A DNA stretch of 64,000 bases, taken from NCBI GenBank assembly GCA_964631725.1, contig CAZVYX010000013.1, forward strand, positions 49,419-113,418, read 5' to 3'. Positions 49,689 to 57,187 of this stretch are shown in pieces; within the stretch, counting starts at the first letter, position 1; the number at the start of each line of letters is the position of its first letter. The notes below the pieces were generated by a model. That model was given only the letters and a program-made list of their open reading frames with translations, was not told the origin of the DNA and did no database searches. This DNA comes from GCA-2731375 sp964631725. GTDB lineage: Bacteria > Pseudomonadota > Alphaproteobacteria > GCA-2731375. Position numbers and translations under genes: made by a program.

Positions 49689-50612
49689 ATGCAGATCTAT
49701 CTTCCGATTGCGGAATTGTCCGTTAACATCTTTCTGTTCCTCGGCATGGGGGCGGGCGTTGGCTTTCTGTCGGGGTTATTCGGGGTTGGCGGCGGATTCT
49801 TGATGACGCCGCTGTTGATTTTTGCCGGCATTCCGCCAGCCGTTGCCGTGGCGACGGAAGCAAACCAGATCGTCGCATCTTCCGTTTCAGGCGCCTTGGC
49901 CCATTGGCGCCGGGGCAACGTCGACCTACGAATGGGCATCGTCCTGCTGCTCGGCGGTTTCCTTGGCTCCACCTTGGGCGTTTGGGTATTCGGTTTGCTG
50001 CAGGGCCTGGGCCAGATTGATCTGGTGATCCGCCTATCCTACGTCGTCTTCCTGGGCATTATCGGCGCCCTGATGCTGGTCGAAAGCCTGAAGGCCATTT
50101 CGCGGCAGCGCAAACCAGGCGGCAAGCGGCGCAAATTGCACCAGCACAACTGGCTGCATGGCCTGCCGTTCAAGATGCGGTTCCGCCAGTCGAAACTTTA
50201 TATTTCCGCCCTGCTGCCCCTGGGCATCGGCATTCTGGTCGGTATCCTGGCGGCGATCATGGGCGTCGGCGGCGGTTTCATCATGGTCCCGGCGATGATC
50301 TATCTTCTCGGCATGCCGACGGCGATGGTCGTTGGAACCTCGCTGTTTCAAATCATCTTCGTCACCGCCAACGTAACCTTCCTGCAAGCCTGGCAGAACC
50401 AGACCGTGGATATATTCCTGGCCCTGTTGCTGCTGACCGGCGGTGTCATCGGAGCCCAGTTGGGGACGCGGGCCGGCGCCAAGCTGCCGGGCGAACAGTT
50501 GCGCAGCATGCTGGCACTGATCGTTCTGGGGGTTTGCGCCCGGCTGGCCTATGAATTGCTGGTCCGGCCCGATGATCTCTATTCCATTGGCGCACTGGTG
50601 GGGCACGGCTGA
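49689..50612 (+). CDS. TSUP family permease (TauE/SafE, sulfite exporter-like)
   Basis: A 307-residue membrane protein of the TauE/SafE (TSUP) family, with about eight hydrophobic segments in two halves. The duplicated family motif is seen as GFLSGLFGVGGGFLMTPLLI near residues 24-43 and GILAAIMGVGGGFIMVPAMI near 187-206. TSUP proteins move sulfite, sulfoacetate, thiosulfate or reduced sulfur species across the inner membrane. The stop codon overlaps the ATG of the TIGR02186 gene. The neighbouring BigR-like regulator and TusA-family protein support a sulfur substrate. Confidence 0.88.
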   Translation: MQIYLPIAELSVNIFLFLGMGAGVGFLSGLFGVGGGFLMTPLLIFAGIPPAVAVATEANQIVASSVSGALAHWRRGNVDLRMGIVLLLGGFLGSTLGVWVFGLLQGLGQIDLVIRLSYVVFLGIIGALMLVESLKAISRQRKPGGKRRKLHQHNWLHGLPFKMRFRQSKLYISALLPLGIGILVGILAAIMGVGGGFIMVPAMIYLLGMPTAMVVGTSLFQIIFVTANVTFLQAWQNQTVDIFLALLLLTGGVIGAQLGTRAGAKLPGEQLRSMLALIVLGVCARLAYELLVRPDDLYSIGALVGHG

Positions 50613-51385
50613 TGCGGGCGCCGGCGCAATATTATCGGACAAGGGCCGCGGGCCTGGGTCTGTTCTTATTGGTGCTCATGCTCTCGGGCATCTCCCGCCC
50701 GGTACAGGCACAGGCCGTTGTCGCCGACCTGTCCGACCATCTGATCGCGGTTACAACAGGTTTCGCCGGCACCAAACTTCTGCTTTTTGGCGCGATCGAG
50801 GGTGATGCGGCGGACGTGGTAATCGTTGTACGCGGCCCCAGCGAAAACATCATGGTGCGGCGCAAGGAACGGTTTAGCGGCATCTGGATCAATCGGCACA
50901 AGTTTGTATTTGGCGCCGTGCCCGCGTTCTATCGTCTGGCCAGTACCCGGGAGTTGGAGGCCGTGGCGTCGAACCGTATTCTGGCCCGTCACGGCATCGG
51001 CCTGGATCATATCCGGATGATTCAGCCGAAGGGGGAAAATGGCGATCTCTCAGCCTTCCGCGATGCCCTGATCCGTGGCAAGCAGCGGCTTGGCCTGTAT
51101 CCCGAAACGAACGGTCAGATCACCTTGTTGGGGAACCGGCTGTTTCGCAGCGATATATTCTTCCCCTCGAACGTGCCCACCGGCACCTACAGCGTGACGG
51201 TCTATCTAATGCGTAACGGCAAGGTCATCAGCGCCCAGACCACGCCGCTAGTTGTGTCAAAAATCGGTGTCGGGGCGCGGGTCTTCGCCTTCGCGCATCG
51301 CCATTCAGCGCTTTACGGCGTCGCCGCGCTGGCCATGGCCTTGTTCGCCGGCTGGTTCGCGGGCGCCGTATTCAAGCGCGGTTAG
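50612..51385 (+). CDS. TIGR02186 family membrane-anchored protein
   Basis: A 257-residue protein matching the alphaproteobacterial TIGR02186 family. An N-terminal signal region (LGLFLLVLMLSGISRPVQAQ) leads to the mature start VVADLSDHLIAVTTGFAGTK, then VVIVVRGPSENIMVRRKERF and SGIWINRHKFVFGAVPAFYR. A C-terminal transmembrane helix (YGVAALAMALFAGWFAGAVF) anchors it, so most of the protein faces the periplasm. Its biochemical function is unknown. Translation is coupled to the TSUP permease, so it is probably an accessory of that transporter. Confidence 0.85.
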   Translation: MRAPAQYYRTRAAGLGLFLLVLMLSGISRPVQAQAVVADLSDHLIAVTTGFAGTKLLLFGAIEGDAADVVIVVRGPSENIMVRRKERFSGIWINRHKFVFGAVPAFYRLASTRELEAVASNRILARHGIGLDHIRMIQPKGENGDLSAFRDALIRGKQRLGLYPETNGQITLLGNRLFRSDIFFPSNVPTGTYSVTVYLMRNGKVISAQTTPLVVSKIGVGARVFAFAHRHSALYGVAALAMALFAGWFAGAVFKRG

Positions 51386-51400
51386 AGCAATTTTCAATTA

Positions 51401-52303
51401 TCAGGCTGGTGGCGGAGCCGCTTCAGCCGTTTGAACCGCCGGGCCGCGCTCCGAGCCATCCTCGGAAAAATACTCCCGTTGCCCTTCGTTCAAAATTTGC
51501 ACATAGTCCATATCGCCCTGGGGATAGTTCACGGCGAAAATTTCAATTTCCGGGGCGATTGAGCCCTTATCCAGCATCACCGCGATATTGGGCGCCTGAT
51601 CGGCTATTTTCTTGGCCACGGGATTGCATTTGTCCCAATTGGTCAGTTGCAACATGATGCAGAAAGTGTCGTCCGACAAACGTGTCACCAGGTCGGACGT
51701 ACGGGCGATTTCGCGCAACAGGTTGGCCAATCCGGCCATCATGGTCTCGGACGGGTTGAAGCCATGCGCCTCGGACACCGAGACATAATTGGTCACCCGC
51801 ACATAGAGCAGGGCGCCCTCGGTCTTGGCACGCTTGCTATCCGCCATGACGACGCGAAAGAACTCGCGAAAACTGGCGCCGTTGACAACACCGGTGCTGA
51901 GGTCCATGCCCGCGCCTTCACGCAGCATATCCTCCATATTCAACAGGCGCTTTCCGGCCCTGATGCGCAGTTGCAACTCGGCGGTATTGAGCGGCTTATT
52001 CAAATAGTCGTCCGCGCCGGCCTCAAGACAGTCCATGACCGCTGATTTTTCAGTGAAATCGGCGTAGAACACCACATAGGTGTAGCGTGGCCGCTCAATG
52101 TCGCGAATGCGCCGGCAAAGTTCCAGGCCGTCTATGCCCGGCAACTCATAATCCAGGATCACCATGCGATAAGGTTCCTTGGCGATCAGTTCATAGGCTT
52201 CCAAGCCGTCATAAACCACCGTGACACGATGGCCCCATTTCTCCAGCTTCGACTTCAACAGCCGGGAGAACAGCGGATCCGAGTCAGCGACCAGCACTTT
52301 CAT
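51401..52303 (-). CDS. Response regulator with receiver and degenerate GGDEF domain
   Basis: A 300-residue protein. The receiver domain (about 1-120) has the acidic pair in VADSDP, phospho-acceptor Asp51 in VILDYELPGIDG and the conserved Lys103 in YLNKPLN. A GGDEF-like fold follows (about 130-260), but where catalytic cyclases have GG(D/E)EF the sequence is TRLSDDTFCIML. Cyclic-di-GMP synthesis is therefore unlikely. The C-terminus is an acidic, alanine/proline-rich tail. It lies 70 bases after the secretin-N-like gene beside the Tad locus. A regulatory or c-di-GMP-binding role in piliation is inference. Confidence 0.84.
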   Translation of the reverse strand: MKVLVADSDPLFSRLLKSKLEKWGHRVTVVYDGLEAYELIAKEPYRMVILDYELPGIDGLELCRRIRDIERPRYTYVVFYADFTEKSAVMDCLEAGADDYLNKPLNTAELQLRIRAGKRLLNMEDMLREGAGMDLSTGVVNGASFREFFRVVMADSKRAKTEGALLYVRVTNYVSVSEAHGFNPSETMMAGLANLLREIARTSDLVTRLSDDTFCIMLQLTNWDKCNPVAKKIADQAPNIAVMLDKGSIAPEIEIFAVNYPQGDMDYVQILNEGQREYFSEDGSERGPAVQTAEAAPPPA

Positions 52304-52373
52304 CGTTTAGTTTCCTTAACCCCAAGGACGCGGTAACAAGCGCATTCCCGTCACCATGCCCGAAATTCCATTC

Positions 52374-52928
52374 CTATTGCTGTTGGTTGCCCATTAGGCT
52401 GCCAAGAGCATTGGCGATTGCGGCCGCCTGATCGCCGCCCGCGGCCTGTTCCCCGCCCGCCGCCTCTTCTTCGCCCGCCGCCTGTTCACCGCCGGCACCG
52501 GCGGCGCCGGCCGTGGTCGCACCCGTACCCTGGGGCGTGGCAACCGGCACGCAACGCGGATTGCAGCTCAAAGTGAAACTTTCCTGCCCGCTGTCAATGG
52601 TAACGCGCCGCTTTTGCACCGGACCAACAACAATGGGAGTGGACATGACGACTTTGCCTTCTCCATCCAGGATCAATAAATTCGTCTCGCCAGGTTCCCG
52701 CCCCAACAGGAACAGCAAGCCGTTTTCCTCCACCACCACATCGGCAACGGCGGGGTTTCCCAGCATCACAACATCCGGCGTCCTTGTCAGCCGAACCATT
52801 TTTGCCTTGCCGATTTCAACGGTAATCACGCCCGCGGCATCGGCCTTTTCAACGCCCAGGCAAAACACCGCCACCAGCATGGCCAAGCCGGTCAACCACC
52901 GGCCAGAATGCGATTTTCGATCCATCAT
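52374..52928 (-). CDS. Secreted protein with pilus-assembly (secretin N-terminal-like) domain
   Basis: A 184-residue exported protein. After a signal peptide (SGRWLTGLAMLVAVFCLGVE, cleavage near KADA-A), a domain like the N-terminal region of CpaC/RcpA secretins appears. It contains VITVEIGKAKMVRLTRTPDV, then NPAVADVVVEENGLLFLLG and GETNLLILDGEGKVVM. No secretin pore domain follows. The C-terminus is a low-complexity Gly-Glu-Gln-Ala region with repeats such as AAGGEQAAGGDQAA. The start at 52928 follows GAGG at 7 bases. It may be an accessory periplasmic component of the Tad secretin. Confidence 0.78.
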   Translation of the reverse strand: MMDRKSHSGRWLTGLAMLVAVFCLGVEKADAAGVITVEIGKAKMVRLTRTPDVVMLGNPAVADVVVEENGLLFLLGREPGETNLLILDGEGKVVMSTPIVVGPVQKRRVTIDSGQESFTLSCNPRCVPVATPQGTGATTAGAAGAGGEQAAGEEEAAGGEQAAGGDQAAAIANALGSLMGNQQQ

Positions 52929-53276
52929 TGTCGACCCTCGATACAAACTGGTTCGTTTTCGGTTGCTTTCACGTTTCCGGCGCAAAATTAGTTCTCATTT
53001 ATCCGCCCCGTAAGTCGGCCATAGTCATCACCGGCTCTAATCAAGGCAACGTCCATACAATAATTACCACATTTCAGGCTAGTGGGCATCTGTTATACAA
53101 AATTAATAACGACTATTTGACAATGAATCCTTAACCATTAATGCGGCAACCGCAAATTACAGTGCTAATTCCCAAAGATATTGGAAGTATTTTCTATTGT
53201 ATCCTATGTTGTCATGACCATCTAGATTACAATAGACCAATCGTACGCGCCGGACATTTTGCGTACAGGGAAAAGT
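52929..53276. other. Divergent intergenic region, AT-rich
   Basis: These 348 bases separate the secretin-N-like gene (leftward) from the TPR-SPOR lipoprotein gene (rightward). The region is AT-rich with no convincing coding frame. It should contain two promoters that I cannot place confidently. The only notable structure is the inverted repeat at 53194-53235. Confidence 0.6.
53194..53235. repeat. Inverted repeat upstream of the TPR-SPOR gene
   Basis: Perfect 8-base arms CTATTGTA (53194-53201) and TACAATAG (53228-53235) flank a 26-base spacer, ending about 40 bases before the lipoprotein gene. It could be a regulator site or a weak RNA hairpin in the leader. Nothing else supports either reading. 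Confidence 0.35.
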
Positions 53277-55085
53277 ATGAGGATAGACATTTCCTGCCGT
53301 CTTGCCATCCAGGCCACGGTGCGCCGCGTCATTCTGGGCGGTGCAGGCTGTTTGTTGCTGGCCGGCTGCGTGACGGAACAGCCGGTGCGGCAGGCGAAGG
53401 ACGTCAGCAATCTGGACCGCAGCCTATACCAGGCAGCCGAAAGTTTTGAAAAGCGCCGCGATTATGCAACGGCGGTCAGCTACTACCGCAACATTTACCG
53501 GCGTGATCCAGGCGACACCGATGCTGTCGTCGGACTGTCGCGGGGCCTGCGCCACTTGCAACAGGCCCGCGAGGCGCAGGCCATTGTCCTGCGCGCCCTG
53601 AAAGAGACACCCAAGCACCACGACCTGCGCGCCGAACTGGGTAAGGTGCAGTTGGCATTGGGCGAACCGCTGAAGGCGGTCGATACCTTGTCCAGGGTGG
53701 ATTCTGAAATCGACGGCAAGCGCTGGGATATCAAGGTTGCCCTGGCAATCGGCCATGATCGTGTCGGGTTGTACGAGCAGGCGGAGCGGCGCTATCGCCA
53801 GGCCCTGGTGTTGTCGCCGGAAAACGCCGTGATCATGAACAATTTCGCGCTCTCCCTGGCCCAGGCCGGGCGTCTGGGGGAAGCCCTGGATATTCTGGAG
53901 CGGGCCGCCGCCTTGCCGGAAGCGACCCCGCGAATGCGGCAAAACCTGGCCTTTCTCTATGCCATGAAGGGTGACCTGGCCTCGGCGGAAAAATATGTCC
54001 GCCGCGACCTGCCGCCGGATATGGCCGACCAGAACATGAACTATTACCGCCAGCTTCGGGAAGGCATGCAAGGACGCAAAAAGACCGTGCCGCTGCCGGC
54101 CTTGCCTGCAATGAGCAAGGCACGGAAAGAGAAACCGGCCGTCATGCAACCGGCGGCCCCATCGCCGCCGCCAGCGGAAATCGTTGCGTCGAAAGACGCG
54201 CCGATGAAAGCGGCGCCCAAACCCGGGGATACGGAAGAATCCACCGCCAAAACCGCTGCAGGGACCACTGAAAAGACCGCGAAATCGGCGGCAACAAACG
54301 TCGCGGTGAAATCACCGGAAAAGGCGGTGAAATCAGCCGAAAAGACCGTGGATAAACCGGTGCCGGCCGCATCGGTTCCCGCTTCCACCAAGTTACCGGC
54401 TGACACCACGAAAAGCGAAAATGCCATGGCCGCCTCGGAACAGACATCGAAACGGGCGCCGGACCAGAAACCGAGAGCGATGCCGCCAGTTGCCGAAACG
54501 GCCAAGCCCGAGCCGGCGGCAGCCACGACGGATAAACCGAAAAGCCAAACGGCGGAAACGCCGGCCGCCGCCCCTGCCCCGGAACCCACACCACCACCCA
54601 GGGCCGAAAGCGCCGACGCCAAGGCCGGCACACCGGATGTGAAGCCGTCCCAGGCCACAACTTCGGAGGCCGTGACATCCGAGGCAAAAGCCGGCGAAAA
54701 GGCCCCCTCGAACGCTGAAAAGCCGGAAGGGGCAGCGACGGCGGAAACGCCACCCCGCGCGGACAGTGCCGAGGCGACGGCCGCGGCGGCACCAAAAACG
54801 GCCGCCGAACCGAAGGTCGCCGCGTTGACGGTCAAGGGCTACCGCCTGCAACTCGGCAGTTTCAAATCGTTGGACTGGGCCGAAGCCCTGCGCCGCCGGC
54901 TGTTGAAGGAGCATCCCGATCTGTTGCGCGAGGTGGATTTGGTGGTCGAGACGGTCACGGTTCCGGAGCGCGGCGATTTCTTCAGGGTCAATTCACGCCC
55001 GGTACCTAACCGCGAAATGGTCGATGAGACCTGTCTGAAATTGGCGATCCGGGATGTGCCCTGCCTGCTGGTATCGGCGCCGTAA
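53277..55085 (+). CDS. Lipoprotein with TPR and C-terminal SPOR domains (TadD-like)
   Basis: A 602-residue outer-membrane-type lipoprotein. It begins with a signal peptide and lipobox LLLAGC (Cys at about 32). TPR-like repeats follow (about 45-265, for example RDYATAVSYYRNIYRRDPGD and NNFALSLAQAGRLGEALDIL), as in TadD. A long Ala/Pro/Lys/Thr/Glu-rich linker spans about 275-510. The last 80 residues, from GYRLQLGSFKSLDWAEALRR, form a SPOR domain that binds denuded peptidoglycan. The start at 53277 follows AGGGAA. The gene converges on tadC, separated from it by 6 bases. A link between pilus assembly and septal peptidoglycan is inferred. Confidence 0.86.
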   Translation: MRIDISCRLAIQATVRRVILGGAGCLLLAGCVTEQPVRQAKDVSNLDRSLYQAAESFEKRRDYATAVSYYRNIYRRDPGDTDAVVGLSRGLRHLQQAREAQAIVLRALKETPKHHDLRAELGKVQLALGEPLKAVDTLSRVDSEIDGKRWDIKVALAIGHDRVGLYEQAERRYRQALVLSPENAVIMNNFALSLAQAGRLGEALDILERAAALPEATPRMRQNLAFLYAMKGDLASAEKYVRRDLPPDMADQNMNYYRQLREGMQGRKKTVPLPALPAMSKARKEKPAVMQPAAPSPPPAEIVASKDAPMKAAPKPGDTEESTAKTAAGTTEKTAKSAATNVAVKSPEKAVKSAEKTVDKPVPAASVPASTKLPADTTKSENAMAASEQTSKRAPDQKPRAMPPVAETAKPEPAAATTDKPKSQTAETPAAAPAPEPTPPPRAESADAKAGTPDVKPSQATTSEAVTSEAKAGEKAPSNAEKPEGAATAETPPRADSAEATAAAAPKTAAEPKVAALTVKGYRLQLGSFKSLDWAEALRRRLLKEHPDLLREVDLVVETVTVPERGDFFRVNSRPVPNREMVDETCLKLAIRDVPCLLVSAP

Positions 55086-55091
55086 ATTACA

Positions 55092-56051
55092 TCAGATCGT
55101 GTTCATGGCCTTGATGATGGCGGGGCCGATCAGCACGATAAACAGGACGGGCAGGAAAAACACGATCATCGGCACGGTCAATTGCGCCGGCAGCGCGCCG
55201 GCCTTTTGCTCCGCCCGCGACATCCGTTCATCCCTTTGTTCCTGAGACAAAACACGCAGGCTGACGCTGACCGGCGTGCCGTATTTTTCCGCCTGGGCAA
55301 GCGCGGTGACCAGGGATTTGACGGCCGGCAGGCCGGTCCGTTCCGACAGATTAAGCAGCGCCTGGCGCCGGTCGGGCAGAAATGCCAACTCCGCCGTGGT
55401 CAATCCCAATTCCTCGGTGAACTCGGGCCCTTGTTGTTGCAATTCCGAGGCGACCCGGTGAAACGCCGCCTCCATGGACAAGCCGGCCTCGACACAGATC
55501 ACCATTAGATCCAAGGCATCAGGAAAGATTTTCTGAATCGATTTCTGCCGGTTCTGGATCTTGTTCTTAATGATAATCTGCGGCAGAAAAAATCCGATCA
55601 CGGCGGCCGCGAATGAATAGATCAATTTGCCGGACGGGCCCATTTCAACCTTGGCCAACAGGAACAGATAGATTGCCGTGAGCAGTCCAAACAAAATCGG
55701 TGCGACAAAGCGGAAAAATGCGTAGGTGTACAGATGCGCTTCCGAACGCATGCCGGCCTGGGCCAGCTTGTTCTTGATCCCGACGCTGTCGGCGGGATTG
55801 ACCAGTTTCAACTTCTCGACCAGGAACGTGACATACGAGCGGCTGACCTGCTGGCGCAGGGAGGAAGGCTGGTTATCGAATTTTTTCCGGGCCGCCACGC
55901 TTAGCTCCTCGCGCCGGGCGGCAACCGTCTTCAGGCGTGAACGCAGATTGTCGCTGCCCAGCATCGGCATGCCGAAGGCAAGGATCGTCAGGAAGGCGCC
56001 GACGCTGCCCAGCGCGATGATGATATTTTCCGGTGAAAGGAGCGCGCTCAT
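55092..56051 (-). CDS. tadC: Tad pilus inner-membrane protein TadC
   Basis: A 319-residue type II secretion F-domain protein that forms the Tad inner-membrane platform with TadB. Hydrophobic segments are near residues 5-30, about 120-165 (VAPILFGLLTAIYLFLLAKV) and at the C-terminus (PMIVFFLPVLFIVLIGPAII). The cytoplasmic helical domain contains DALDLMVICVEAGLSMEAAF. The ATG at 56051 shares one base with the stop codon of tadB, so translation is coupled. The frame stays open far upstream inside tadB, but that part is not a real extension. Confidence 0.92.
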   Translation of the reverse strand: MSALLSPENIIIALGSVGAFLTILAFGMPMLGSDNLRSRLKTVAARREELSVAARKKFDNQPSSLRQQVSRSYVTFLVEKLKLVNPADSVGIKNKLAQAGMRSEAHLYTYAFFRFVAPILFGLLTAIYLFLLAKVEMGPSGKLIYSFAAAVIGFFLPQIIIKNKIQNRQKSIQKIFPDALDLMVICVEAGLSMEAAFHRVASELQQQGPEFTEELGLTTAELAFLPDRRQALLNLSERTGLPAVKSLVTALAQAEKYGTPVSVSLRVLSQEQRDERMSRAEQKAGALPAQLTVPMIVFFLPVLFIVLIGPAIIKAMNTI

Positions 56052-57043
56052 CAGACTTCGAAGTTGATCATTTGTTTCATGATGAAGACCCCCATGCTCA
56101 TCCAAATCAAACCGCCGGCGATCAGAATATGACCCACGTCGTCGACGAACAGGGGTGTGATGTATTCCGGACTTACCAGATACAACAGCGCCGTCATGAG
56201 AAACGGCAGCGAGCCGATGATGCCGGCGGAAGATTTGGCCTCCGACGACAAGGCCTTGACCTTGTCCGCCATTTTCTTGCGGTCGCGCAGAATATTGGAA
56301 AGATTTTGCAGCGTGTCGGCCAGATTGCCGCCGGTCTGGGCCTGAATGGCAAGGACGATGGCGAAGAACTGCATCTCGGCCGTTTTCATTTGTTCCTGCG
56401 CCCGTTCCAGGGCTGCATCGAGTGAGAGGCCCAGTTTCTGCGATTCGACGATTTCCCGAAAAACCCCCGCCACCGGTTCGGGACTTTCGCTGGCGATCAC
56501 ATTCAGGCACTCGCCAACCGGCAGGCCCGACTTGATGCCACGCACGATGACATCCACGGCATTGGCGAATTCCTTGGTGAACTTGTTGACGCGCCGCTTT
56601 GACATGGAGGCGACAACATAGCGTGGCAGGCCGAAACCAACGGTGATCGCGACGGGCAAAACCCCGACCGGGGGGTAACCCATGAGCACATAGACAATGG
56701 CCGAGACAATTGACAGCACGACACATAACACAAAGTAATTCCGCAAGGACGTGCGCAAACCGGCCTGACGCAGTGTCTCGCGCATCTTGACCGCAAAGGA
56801 CTTCTTGGTCTTTGCCTCTTCCAATTCGCGCAGCCGGGACTGGATATCCCGCTTCTTGCCACCGCCTTGGCCGCGGCCGGCGCGCGCGCCCGTAACCGTA
56901 CCGCCTTTCCCGGATGCGATGGCGACACGTTGTTTCAAGTTGGCCCGCGCCTTGATCTGCGGCATCACAAGAATGAAGGTCAGGACGGTCATCGACAAGA
57001 AAACGGCACCGGCGACGACAAATACCAGAATACCCAGATCCAT
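56051..57043 (-). CDS. tadB: Tad pilus inner-membrane protein TadB
   Basis: A 330-residue type II secretion F-domain protein, partner of TadC. It starts MDLGILVFVVAGAVFLSMTV (a membrane helix). A basic cytoplasmic stretch and two central membrane helices follow. Then come the F-domain block VRGIKSGLPVGECLNVIASE and two C-terminal helices. GGGAGG lies just upstream of ATG 57043. A longer reading from 57124 adds 27 residues without family similarity. A gap of 144 bases separates it from tadA, larger than the other gaps of the operon. Confidence 0.92.
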   Translation of the reverse strand: MDLGILVFVVAGAVFLSMTVLTFILVMPQIKARANLKQRVAIASGKGGTVTGARAGRGQGGGKKRDIQSRLRELEEAKTKKSFAVKMRETLRQAGLRTSLRNYFVLCVVLSIVSAIVYVLMGYPPVGVLPVAITVGFGLPRYVVASMSKRRVNKFTKEFANAVDVIVRGIKSGLPVGECLNVIASESPEPVAGVFREIVESQKLGLSLDAALERAQEQMKTAEMQFFAIVLAIQAQTGGNLADTLQNLSNILRDRKKMADKVKALSSEAKSSAGIIGSLPFLMTALLYLVSPEYITPLFVDDVGHILIAGGLIWMSMGVFIMKQMINFEV

Positions 57044-57187
57044 GCTCGCCTCCCTTGTTCCGCTTTCCCGGGCACATTCAATCCAAATGTACCCAAAATC
57101 CGTTCGGCAGCGCCACTGGCCCAATCATGGCTGACGAAGCGCCCGATCAGTCCGGACCCCGTGCCAGGCGCCAGCCTACATATCCGC

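Noticed and set aside
54100..54830. Possible DNA tandem repeat in the lipoprotein gene
   Set aside because: The periodicity is at the amino-acid composition level (Ala, Lys, Pro, Thr, Glu), and no exact DNA unit recurs in tandem.
54044..54835. Long open frame antisense to the TPR-SPOR lipoprotein
   Set aside because: It mirrors the Ala/Pro/Lys/Thr-rich linker. The translation is Ala/Val/Gly/Ser/Phe-rich with no domain, and the sense gene has clear motifs.
55092..57077. A single 661-codon frame that looks like one long gene covering tadC and most of tadB
   Set aside because: Only the last 319 codons match TadC. The upstream part is out of frame with tadB and is low-quality sequence. TadB ends and TadC begins at a clean overlapping stop/start.
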